DNA of 30,757 bases. It comes from Reclinomonas americana ATCC 50394 (taxonomy: Eukaryota > Jakobida > Jakobea > Jakobida). Position 1 is the first letter of the stretch; every line of letters starts with the position of its first letter. This document shows, piece by piece, positions 1-7,728 of this stretch. The notes under the pieces were generated by a model. That model was given only the letters and a program-made list of their open reading frames with translations. It ran no database searches and was not told the origin of the DNA. The stretch is from the NCBI GenBank assembly GCA_048213135.1, contig PS015110.1, positions 126,973-157,729 on the forward strand. The letters are read 5' to 3'. The translations under genes and the position numbers were made by a program.

Positions 1-65
1 ACGAGGGGGGAGGTGGGTGTGACGAGGAGCGGGCGAAAGGGCGACGGGGTGTGGGAGAAACTCAC

Positions 66-1840
66 CAAATTGCCCTGCATTGCCATTGGAACGATCGAGG
101 GCCACCGCCGTCAGTGACCGGCTGCCGGAACTTGGACTCGCACCCGGACTGCCAGCAGCGGCGCTCGGTGACGCAGTGGCCGGCAAGACATTGAATTGCG
201 GAGGCAGGGGTGGGATGGGAGGGGCACTGCGAAAAAATGCATGAGGTGGTGAGCAATCGGACAGGCGATAAATTCCGCAACCGATTGTTCGTGGCAGGGA
301 AAGAAGACAAAGAGGAGGAGGAGGAGGAGGAGGAGGAGGAACGAGTAAGAGAGTTTATAGGAGCGATGTGAGGAATGCAGAAGAGGGGTCGAGAGTGCAA
401 AGTCGGGAAAAATAAGAAAACACTATTATCGGACTTGGACATGAACACATTTACCACATGCAAACAGGAAGGCATGCGGGGGGAGACGAACGCATACGCA
501 TGCACGACAGAGAGGTGCTCGTGCTCAATGATAACTCGCGCGAGATGGAGAGTGAGAGAGAGAAAGAGAGAGACTGGGAGGAAGATACAGAGGGAAAACG
601 GGCAACGGAGACGCGAGGAAGAGAAGCAATAAACGAGGCTGAGGGGGGCAAGGAAAGAGAATGGTGAAGGAGAGAAGACAGAGCAAGAGAAGAGAGGGGA
701 CTCGCGCGGGATGGAGAGTGAGAGAGAAAGAGAGAGACTGGGAGGAAGATACAGAGGGAAAACGGGCAACGGAGACGCGAGGAAGAGAAGCAATAAACNN
801 NNNNNNNNNNNNNNNNNNNNNNNNNNNNNNNNNNNNNNNNNNNNNNNNNNNNNNNNNNNNNNNNNNNNNNNNNNNNNNNNNNNNNNNNNNNNNNNNNNNN
901 NNNNNNNNNNNNNNNNNNNNGAGAGAGAGAGAGAGAGAGAGAGCAGACAAAGAGCAGACAAAGAGTGCAAGAGATAGTGAATGAATGCATTCACGCGCGC
1001 AAGAGCACAACTTCTCTTCTCTTCTCACTTACACACACTTCCTCTCACTTGCACACGCACTCACAGTGAAACTCTCACAAAAACACACAAAGAGTAAGAC
1101 ACAGACACAGAGTGACAGAGAAATGTCTGATAATTGAACGACTACAAGTGCACACTCGCTCACTCACTAAAGGTGCGTGTGTGTGTGCGTGTGCGTGCAT
1201 TGAACATCAGAGTGTGAGTAAGAGAGAGAGAGAGAGAGAAATGAGCGAACAAATGAAGGAGAGTGAGAGCGAGAGAGTAAGGAGTCAGACAAACACACAC
1301 ACACACGCGCGTGCGCACATAGAGAGTGACAGAGAGAGAGAGGAAGAGCAACACAGAGAGCGAGAGAGAGAGATTGACAGTGAGACACTATTGCGCGCGC
1401 ACACACACTTTCTCACAACAACGTGTGACGCACTCTCACTCTCTCTCTCTTTCTCACACACACGCACACACACAGAGAGAGAGAGACACGCGCGCGCACG
1501 CACACGCGCGCGCACAGAAAACACATTCACCAACGGTCCTCTCACTCACTCACTCTCACTCAATGACACTCAACTTTGCCGCAGACGAAGCCGCCACTGC
1601 TGCAGCTCCAACTCCACTTTGCCCTCCTCCTCCTCCTCCTCCCGCGCTTGCACTGCCACCACCATACATGGCCGACAAATCAATGCGCGGCACCGACACG
1701 AGCGGTCGTTGTCGCGGCACAGGCTCAGAAGGCAAACGCGGTGTGGTTTGCACAGAGAGGCCACCGCGAGGAGAGGGTTGCGGTGAGTTCTGATTGGAGG
1801 AGCGACCGCCGCCGAGCAAGTGCGCAGCGACGCGGTCCAT
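66..1840 (-). CDS. Unknown Ser/Pro/Gly-rich protein, 5' part of gene (partial)
   Basis: Unrecognised gene; only its N-terminal part is in the window. Proposed exons on the minus strand are 1840-1575 and 226-66. Exon 1 begins MDRVAAHLLGGGRSS and continues through Ser/Pro/Arg-rich sequence to a Gly run and an Ala-rich stretch. Its donor is GTTGAG (1574), phase 2. Exon 2 follows acceptor TTCGCAG and reads PPIPPLPPQFNVLPATASP, then Ser/Gly/Ala-rich sequence, ending phase 1 at a GTGAGT donor (65). The phases agree across the 1.35 kb repeat-filled intron. I chose the ATG at 1840 because the same in-frame ATG is kept in all five upstream copies of this segment; an in-frame ATG at 1879 exists only in copies 1 and 4. 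Low-complexity composition suggests a disordered N-terminus. Exon 1 is better supported than exon 2. Confidence 0.45.
227..1574 (-). repeat. Intron filled with GA, CA and CT repeats and a 164-bp tandem duplication
   Basis: This stretch is almost entirely low-complexity: a GGA run near 316-342, purine-rich GAGA tracts, then CA/GT and CT/GA tracts from about 1015 to 1560. Within it, about 533-632 recurs at about 700-798 with a 164-bp offset (matching text GAGAGACTGGGAGGAAGATA). The second copy runs straight into the N gap at 799-920, which probably hides further copies. No exon is visible. All open frames here are repeat translations (SLSLS, RERERE). Confidence 0.75.
799..920. other. Assembly gap (122 N)
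   Basis: Unsequenced run inside the GA-rich intron. It starts at the end of a 164-bp repeat unit and ends in (GA)n, so repeat collapse is the likely cause. Confidence 0.95.
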
Positions 1841-1886
1841 CTTGGCTCTCTCGTGGTCCCTCTTTCTGATATAAGGCATGACTCAT
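1841..1886 (-). promoter_or_regulatory. Putative core promoter of the Ser/Pro-rich gene
   Basis: Reading the minus strand towards the ATG at 1840, there is ATGAGTCAT (1886-1878), a palindromic AP-1/GCN4-type bZIP core. It is followed directly by a TATA-like TTATATCAG about 34 bp before the ATG. The same order and spacing recur at the other four array copies; in three of them the TATA-like element is CATAAAAAG. If a TATA box positions transcription as in other eukaryotes, the 5' leader would be very short. Assignment rests on motif and repetition only. Confidence 0.4.
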
Positions 1887-2364
1887 GTGTGATTTGTCAC
1901 TTTATGTTTTCTTCGGTATCTTGTTTGCAAGCACATCTATATGCAAGTACNNNNNNNNNNNNNNNNNNNNNNNNNNNNNNNNNNNNNNNNNNNNNNNNNN
2001 NNNNNNNNNNNNNNNNNNNNNNNNNNNNNNNNNNNNNNNNNNNNNNNNNNNNNNNNNNNNNNNNNNNNNNNNNNNNNNNNNNNNNNNNNNNNNNNNNNNN
2101 NNNNNNNNNNNNNNNNNNNNNNNNNNNNNNNNNNNNNNNNNNNNNNNNNNNNNNNNNNNNNNNNNNNNNNNNNNNNNNNNNNNNNNNNNNNNNNNNNNNN
2201 NNNNNNNNNNNNNNNNNNNNNNNNNNNNNNNNNNNNNNNNNNNNNNNNNNNNNNNNNNNNNNNNNNNNNNNNNNNNNNNNNNNNNNNNNNNNNNNNNNNN
2301 NNNNNNNNNNNNNNNNNNNNNNNNNNNNNNNNNNNNNNNNNNNNNNNNNNNNNNNNNNNNNNNN

Positions 2365-2659
2365 ACCCCGCGTTTGCCTTCTGAGCCTGTGCCGCGACAA
2401 CGACCGCTCGTGTCGGTGCCGCGCAAAAAAGAAAAAAAGAAAAAGTTTTGCAATTCGAATTCACAAAATCGTAAAGGTTGCATATGCATTCCGGACACGA
2501 AACAAGAGAGATCAGAAGTGTAAGTCAATGTAGCGCAAAAAGGAAAAAAGAAAAAGTGGTCGAATTCACATTTGCAAACAGGGTTGCATTCCGGACACGA
2601 GGCAAATATCGAAGCACGACAAAGGAACTCAGATCTACGAAGCGAAAGTTACAGCTGGC
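2365..2659. other. N-bounded contig probably inserted in reverse orientation
   Basis: This 295-bp piece is flanked by N on both sides (1951-2364 and 2660-2679). It is the reverse complement of the array spacer found at 2890-3207 and 3430-3604. If it is flipped, its end ...AAACGCGGGGT meets ACCAGACTGCACAGAG at 2680, matching the continuous text at 3595-3616 apart from two or so bases. It is therefore more likely a scaffolding error than a biological inverted repeat. Confidence 0.7.
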
Positions 2660-2679
2660 NNNNNNNNNNNNNNNNNNNN

Positions 2680-2822
2680 ACCAGACTGCACAGAGAGACC
2701 ACCGCGGGGAGAGGGTTGCGGTGAGTTCTGATTGGAGGAGCGACCGCCGCCGAGTAAGTGCGCAGCGACGCGGTCCATTCTCGAGAGGTGACTGCGGCCC
2801 GCTTTTTATGGGCATGACTCAT
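2680..2822 (-). pseudogene. Array copy 2: promoter and truncated first exon
   Basis: The start codon is at 2778-2776 with the upstream CATAAAAAG and ATGAGTCAT elements. The reading frame matches copy 1 (MDRVAAHLLGGGRS is interrupted only by codon-level changes) until the 20-N gap at 2660-2679. The continuation lies on the contig at 2365-2659, which appears to be placed backwards. Once flipped, it runs into the A-rich tract rather than into the Gly/Ala part of exon 1, so this copy lacks the normal donor. Confidence 0.55.
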
Positions 2823-3094
2823 GTGTGTGATTTGTCACTTTATGGTTTTTCTCTCTTCGGTATCGTGTTTGCAAAGTACATCTACATGCATGTACTCAAG
2901 CTACCACTTCTGCTTCCAGATCTGATCTTTTGTCGCGCTTCGATATTTGCATCGTGTCCGGAATATTAATGCAACCCTCTTCCGTTTGTGAATTGCAAAA
3001 GTTGACACTTTTTCTTTTTTCCTTTTTGCGCTACCCACATTGACTTACACTTCTCTTGCTTCTTTATTTGCATCGTGTCCGGAATGCAAAACCC

Positions 3095-3351
3095 TTACGT
3101 TTTTGTGAATTCGAATTGCAAAACTTTTTCTTTTTTCTTTTTTGCGCGGTACCGACACGAGCGCAGCGGTCGTTGTCGCGGCACAGGCTCAGAAGGCAAA
3201 CGCGGGGTCGTTACAGAGAGACCATTACCACCACGAGGAGAGGGTTGCGGTGAGTTCTGATTGGAGGAGCGACCGCCGCCGAGTAAGTGCGCAGCGACGC
3301 GGTCCATTCTCGAGAGGTGACTGCGGCCCGCTTTTTATGGGCATGACTCAT
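3095..3351 (-). pseudogene. Array copy 3: promoter and truncated first exon
   Basis: The ATG at 3307 opens a 70-codon frame that matches the first exon of the unknown gene for about 50 codons (with an Asn-Gly insertion and changes in a QRPL segment), then diverges into AKKKKEK and stops at 3095. The bZIP-like and TATA-like elements are intact upstream. No donor equivalent to 1574 follows. It could be a decayed duplicate or an alternative start producing a short peptide. Confidence 0.5.
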
Positions 3352-3361
3352 GTGTGATTTG

Positions 3362-3749
3362 TCACTTTATGGTTTTTCTCTCTTCGGTATCTTGTTTGCA
3401 AAGTACATCTATATGCATGTACTCAAGCTGCCACTTTCCCTTCGTAGATCTGAATTCCTTTGTCGAGCTTCGATATTTGCATCGTGTCCGGAATGCAACC
3501 TTTACGATTTTGTGAATTGCAAACTTTTTTCTTTTTCTCTTTTTTGCGCGTATCGACACGAGCGGTCGTTGTCGCGGCACAGGCTCAGAAGGCAAACGCG
3601 GGGTTCCAGACTGCACAGAGAGACCACCGCGAGGAGAGGGTTGCGGTGAGTTCTGATTGGAGGAGCGACCGCCGCCGAGCAAGTGCGCAGCGACGCGGTC
3701 CATCTTGTCGCTCTCGTGGTCCCTCTTTCTGATATAAGGCATGACTCAT
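3362..3749 (-). pseudogene. Array copy 4: promoter and truncated first exon
   Basis: The ATG at 3703 opens a frame of about 113 codons. The N-terminal half matches the first exon; after LVSIRAKKRKRKK it reads through the A-rich tract and the spacer, stopping at 3362 inside the promoter of copy 3. It is the TTATATCAG subtype, closest to copy 1. The N gap at 3814 starts at the base equivalent to the start of the gap after copy 1. Confidence 0.5.
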
Positions 3750-4213
3750 GTGTGATTTGTCACTTTATGTTTTCTTCGGTATCTTGTTTGCAAGCACATC
3801 TATATGCAAGTATNNNNNNNNNNNNNNNNNNNNNNNNNNNNNNNNNNNNNNNNNNNNNNNNNNNNNNNNNNNNNNNNNNNNNNNNNNNNNNNNNNNNNNN
3901 NNNNNNNNNNNNNNNNNNNNNNNNNNNNNNNNNNNNNNNNNNNNNNNNNNNNNNNNNNNNNNNNNNNNNNNNNNNNNNNNNNNNNNNNNNNNNNNNNNNN
4001 NNNNNNNNNNNNNNNNNNNNNNNNNNNNNNNNNNNNNNNNNNNNNNNNNNNNNNNNNNNNNNNNNNNNNNNNNNNNNNNNNNNNNNNNNNNNNNNNNNNN
4101 NNNNNNNNNNNNNNNNNNNNNNNNNNNNNNNNNNNNNNNNNNNNNNNNNNNNNNNNNNNNNNNNNNNNNNNNNNNNNNNNNNNNNNNNNNNNNNNNNNNN
4201 NNNNNNNNNNNNN

Positions 4214-4357
4214 CGTTACAGAGAGACCATTACCACCACGAGGAGAAGGTTGTGGTGAGTTCTGATTGGAGGAGCGACCGCCGCCGAGCAAGTGCGCAGC
4301 GACGCGGTCCATTCCCAGAGAGGTGACTGCGGCCCGCTTTTTATGGGCATGACTCAT
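4214..4357 (-). pseudogene. Array copy 5: promoter and truncated first exon
   Basis: The ATG at 4312 and about 33 codons in the shared frame are visible before the N gap at 4213. The upstream elements (CATAAAAAG, ATGAGTCAT at 4357-4349) match copies 2 and 3. The spacer beyond it (to about 4563) borders and overlaps the 3' end of the neighbouring membrane-protein gene. Confidence 0.5.
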
Positions 4358-4539
4358 TTGTGTGATTTGTCACTTCATGGTTTTTCTCTCTTCGGTATCT
4401 TGCTTGCAAAGTATATATGCAAGTACTTCAGCTGCCACTTTCGCTTCGTATATCTGATCTTTCATCGCGCTTCGATATTTGCATCGTGTCCGGAATGCAA
4501 CCTTTACGATTTTTTGAATTGCAATAGTTTGCCAACTTT

Positions 4540-5662
4540 TTATTTTCTGCGCGTTCGACACGGGATCTCAGCAAGCTCGCCTTTGCTCACACGTCCAATG
4601 TCATCAACAGGGTTCTGTTCGTGCTTCCTGCGGTGATTGGTCGCCGGTGAGCAAAAAATATTCGTCGTTATTGGCAATGGCTGTGGACGTCTCACCGGTT
4701 GTGGCGGGCCAGCAGCTGGCGCCGGCCGTTTAGGGAGACAAACACAAGCATTGCAGCAAACCGCGTGCTCGTGAGTGGCCGAGCAGAGGCCATTGGTGAA
4801 ACCGGGCGGCTCAAGTATGGTTTGTAGCCTGTTTGTCTGTCGATTGTAAAACGCACTCTCGCACCAACACGCTGCTGCGTCGCTACGATTTCCGGATCCG
4901 GCCTCGATATCCGGATCCGCACCCGCTGGGCCCGGGGGAGGGGCACCTGCATTCTCATCCGCGGCCGGGCACCACCATCGACAGCACGTGCACATGCAAA
5001 GCATAGTGATGCAGTCGCACACCAAGAACAGGGGCAGCAAGGCAATCGCGAAGAGTGCGAGTGGAATCAGACAAGGAAAGAAAAACAGAGAATATCCACC
5101 ACAAACACCCCACAAGATATCCAGCGCTATCCAGAACGGGAAGCAGCAGCAGAGGTACTCCTTGTCACCGGCTTGAACACCGCGAACTCGAAAACGCCAC
5201 ACTTGCATAAACAGTGTCGGTGGCTTCCAAAACGGATCCGTTTCCCGCGGCCGCACCCGCGGCCGCGTATTCGGCACCGACGCCGGCGCCACCGGCACTG
5301 TGGTCGATGAGTTCGAAGGCGGGTTGTTGGTTCCGGAAGGAGACGAGGGCTCGGGAGATTGTGAAACATACAGCGGGTTGTTGGATCCCGAAGGAGCTGC
5401 GCGTGCATGCCAAGAGCGCATATCAGTGCATAACCGACTCAATGAAGAACACGCACACACAACAACAACAGCAACAACAACAACAACTTTCAAGCAGCTG
5501 AAGAGTGGTGTTTGATATATTGTCCGCCTTTATGAACATGATGCAGCGCGCGCGCGTCGCAGATGAATGCATCGACATCATGATCAAACTCTCACCTCTG
5601 AGCTCCACGATCGAATTGAGCTCGAGTTCGGATCCAGGCCCAGGAGGGGGCGCTGTGAACAT
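4540..5662 (-). CDS. Cysteine-rich two-span membrane protein, unknown function
   Basis: Unrecognised. Proposed exons are 5662-5596 and 5396-4540, giving 307 residues. Donor GTGAGA (5595) and acceptor GCGCAG join in phase (ELR|APSGSNN). An N-terminal Pro/Ser/Asn-rich part of about 75 residues precedes a hydrophobic core. The core has two likely membrane segments, around FWIALDILWGVCGG and CLIPLALFAIALLPLFLV, bracketed by cysteine clusters EYLCCC and CMCTCCRWWC. A second Cys-rich patch (HEHAVCCNACVC) and a Pro-rich, basic tail follow. Clustered cysteines beside membrane spans could be palmitoylated or metal-binding; this is inference. The start is uncertain because the frame is open further upstream to 5863. 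The last few codons and the TAA lie in the edge of the neighbouring promoter array. Confidence 0.55.
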
Positions 5663-5910
5663 AGAGGATGGGTGAGTTGATGCAGCCGTCAGGCAAACAC
5701 AACGCTGGTATTGGAGAACCTTGTCCGCCAACTGCTGACGACATCGGATTTGACTGCGGCATGCTTCGTGTGCACGTGTATGAGTTGAAGAGAGGAGCAC
5801 AGAGGGAGAGAGGGAGAGAGGGCGAGAGAGGCGGGAACGTACAGAAGGGTCGCGCGCGCGCAAATGAGGACGACAAAAAGCGCGCTGCAGGACGTGGGAG
5901 ATAAACGTCC
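5663..5910. promoter_or_regulatory. Divergent intergenic region between membrane-protein and oxidase genes
   Basis: These 248 bp separate a minus-strand start (5662) and a plus-strand start (5911), so the region should hold both promoters. It contains a GA-rich tract (about 5793-5835) and, near the oxidase ATG, GAGATAAACG. No convincing TATA box or palindromic site is seen. Bidirectional control is inferred from geometry only. Confidence 0.3.
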
Positions 5911-7728
5911 ATGCGTCATGTGGGTGCTCTCACGCGCCCACTCTCTCTCCTCCTTGCCCTGCTTGCGCTTGTCGTCGTCGTCGTCGTCGGCTTCGCGACC
6001 GCCACCGACTTCTGTCATCCCAACGATCCCACGTGCTGGCCCACGGATGCCGAGTGGACGGCCTTCAACAGCACCATAGTTGGGCGCCTTTTGCGTGTGC
6101 GCCCCGAGTCGGAGCCGTGTTACTCGCAGGGCCCCACCTCGCCGGCGTGTCTCCACGTGCTGCAGCATTGGACCGACGCTGCATGGCGAGCCTCGCAGCC
6201 GGGTGCGATGCAGACGCCGAACTGGGAGGAGGACGCCGCGGGCAACTCGTGTTACGGTGCACCGGGACAGCCGCACTGCGCGCAAGGCAATGTCCCGCCC
6301 TACGCTGTGGCTGTGCACGCAGCAAGTGACGTGTCGGCGGCGCTGCAGTTTGCCCGCGCGCATCGTCTGCGCGTGGTCGTCAAGAGCTCCGGGCATGACT
6401 TCCAGGGTCGGTCGACTGCGCCGGATGCGCTCCTCCTGTGGATGCACACGCTGCGTGGTGATGACGGTGTGGTGGTGCATGAGGCGTTTTCGGCGTGCCC
6501 CGATTCCGATTCGCAGCCGGCGGTCACTGTGCGCCCGGGGCACGGGTGGGGCGAGGTGTACACCACGCTGGCTCCGCGGAACTGGCACGTGGTCGGCGGA
6601 TCGGCGCGTACTGTCTCCTCCGCCGGTGGGTACACGCTGGGAGGCGGGCATTCGTACTCGTCGCCGGCCTACGGTCTCGCCGTCGACAATGTGCTCGCCT
6701 ATGAGGTGGTGCTGGCCGACGGCACAGTGGTGACGGCGTCGGCGTGCTCGCACTCCGATCTCTTCTGGGCGTTGCGTGGCGGCGGCGCCTCGTTTGCCGT
6801 GCTGACGGCGGCCACGTATCGGCTGTACAAGGTGCCGGCGGATGGCGTCACTGGCTACTTCCTCGCCGCCACCATGCTGCGCGGCACGCAGTCGTCGCGC
6901 CTACTCCTCGACTTTTTGCTGACGCTGACGCCGCACCTGCTGACACCAGCGGTCGCTGATTCGATGGAGACGTCGGCAGCAGCAGCCGGCGTGCTCGCCG
7001 GATACATCACCGTCGGCGGTGGCGGCAGCGGTGTGCTTGCCATTCTCGTGGCCAACACCACCGAGGCGTACACGAGAAGCACCATGAAGCCGCTGGACGA
7101 CTTTGTGGCCGCGCATCCCGCCGACTTCCAGGTGGCCGATCTCAAGTACTTTGCCGTGCCGTCGATGAATGCGTGGCACGATATTATCGATCCTCCGCCG
7201 GGCGACGCCACTGGTGTGCCGTTCACCATGGCCTCGCGCCTCATTCCGCTGTCATCGTGCACCAACAGCACGCAGCGCGCGGCGACGGTGGAGGCACTGA
7301 CACAAATCAACGCCGTGTCACCGGTGCTGATTCACGCGGTGGCCGGGGGCGCCGTCGCCGACCTCGATCGTGAGAGTGCAAGCACGTCGGTGACGCCGGC
7401 GTGGCGCGATGCCGTGTGGCACGTGTGTGGTGTTGGGGCGTGGGCCCTCAACGCCACCACCATTGACGAGCAGCGGCAGGTTTTCGCCGCCGTCTCCGCG
7501 GCCGCCGACGGACTTCGTGCGGCCACACCCGGCTCTGGCGCGTACTGGTCGGAGAGCGACTACCTCGAGCCCGACTGGCAACAGTCGTTCTGGGGCGCCG
7601 CGAACTACGCTCGTCTGCAGCAGATCAAGCAGCAGTACGATCCACGCAATGTGTTCTCGTGCCACCACTGCGTGGAGTTGCCGTCGGTGGCAGGAGGCGA
7701 TGTTTTGCAGAGGAATACAGACTTGTAA
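5911..7728 (+). CDS. Secreted FAD-linked oxidoreductase, berberine-bridge/mreA-like
   Basis: A 605-residue intronless flavoprotein of the FAD-binding type 4 (PCMH) family, closest in pattern to fungal isoamyl-alcohol-oxidase-like (mreA) and berberine-bridge enzymes. Such enzymes oxidise small alcohols, sugars or alkaloids with O2; the substrate cannot be told here. Residues 1 to about 32 form a signal peptide (hydrophobic LLLALLALVVVVVVG). The FAD domain spans about 125-305. It includes VVKSSGHDFQGRS, with His162 at the position that covalently binds FAD, then VGGSARTVSSAGGYTLGGGH and DLFWALRGGGASF. The C-terminal BBE segment has SESDYLEPDWQQSFWGAANY followed by a YDPRNVFSCHHC motif. The second FAD-linking cysteine of bicovalent family members is absent near 232, so a single His link is expected. 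Several NxT/S sequons fit secretion. The gene is GC-rich with no repeats, unlike its neighbours. Confidence 0.92.
   Translation: MRHVGALTRPLSLLLALLALVVVVVVGFATATDFCHPNDPTCWPTDAEWTAFNSTIVGRLLRVRPESEPCYSQGPTSPACLHVLQHWTDAAWRASQPGAMQTPNWEEDAAGNSCYGAPGQPHCAQGNVPPYAVAVHAASDVSAALQFARAHRLRVVVKSSGHDFQGRSTAPDALLLWMHTLRGDDGVVVHEAFSACPDSDSQPAVTVRPGHGWGEVYTTLAPRNWHVVGGSARTVSSAGGYTLGGGHSYSSPAYGLAVDNVLAYEVVLADGTVVTASACSHSDLFWALRGGGASFAVLTAATYRLYKVPADGVTGYFLAATMLRGTQSSRLLLDFLLTLTPHLLTPAVADSMETSAAAAGVLAGYITVGGGGSGVLAILVANTTEAYTRSTMKPLDDFVAAHPADFQVADLKYFAVPSMNAWHDIIDPPPGDATGVPFTMASRLIPLSSCTNSTQRAATVEALTQINAVSPVLIHAVAGGAVADLDRESASTSVTPAWRDAVWHVCGVGAWALNATTIDEQRQVFAAVSAAADGLRAATPGSGAYWSESDYLEPDWQQSFWGAANYARLQQIKQQYDPRNVFSCHHCVELPSVAGGDVLQRNTDL

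Larger units (their letters stand above)
1683..4563 (-). repeat. Array of five promoter-plus-first-exon copies
   Basis: Five copies of one segment lie head to tail. Each has ATGACTCAT on the plus strand (1878, 2814, 3343, 3741, 4349) and an ATG on the minus strand (1840, 2778, 3307, 3703, 4312). Each minus-strand unit is bZIP-like site, TATA-like site, ATG, then about 50 codons similar to the unknown gene. In copies 2-4 (as far as gaps allow) an A-rich tract and a spacer with TTGCATTCCGGACACGATG follow. Two subtypes exist: copies 1 and 4 carry TTATATCAG, while 2, 3 and 5 carry CATAAAAAG and a GCGGGCCGCAG leader. Only copy 1 continues into a full exon. Unit spacing is about 400-530 bp where no gap interferes. 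The two 400-414 N gaps begin at the same base of the two TTATATCAG copies, which suggests collapsed repeats. Confidence 0.8.

Noticed and set aside
62-1028. 300-codon minus-strand open frames spanning the first gap
   Set aside because: They depend on N translated as X and on GA/CT repeats. The plausible coding part is limited to 226-66 in another frame.
2365-3207. Foldback transposon or long hairpin
   Set aside because: The left arm is an N-bounded contig whose flipped orientation restores continuity with its neighbour, so a scaffolding error is more likely. No terminal repeats or target duplications were seen.
6080-7310. Long antisense and alternative-frame open frames over the oxidase gene
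   Set aside because: A high-GC coding sequence commonly leaves other frames open. The family motifs are all in the 5911-7728 frame.
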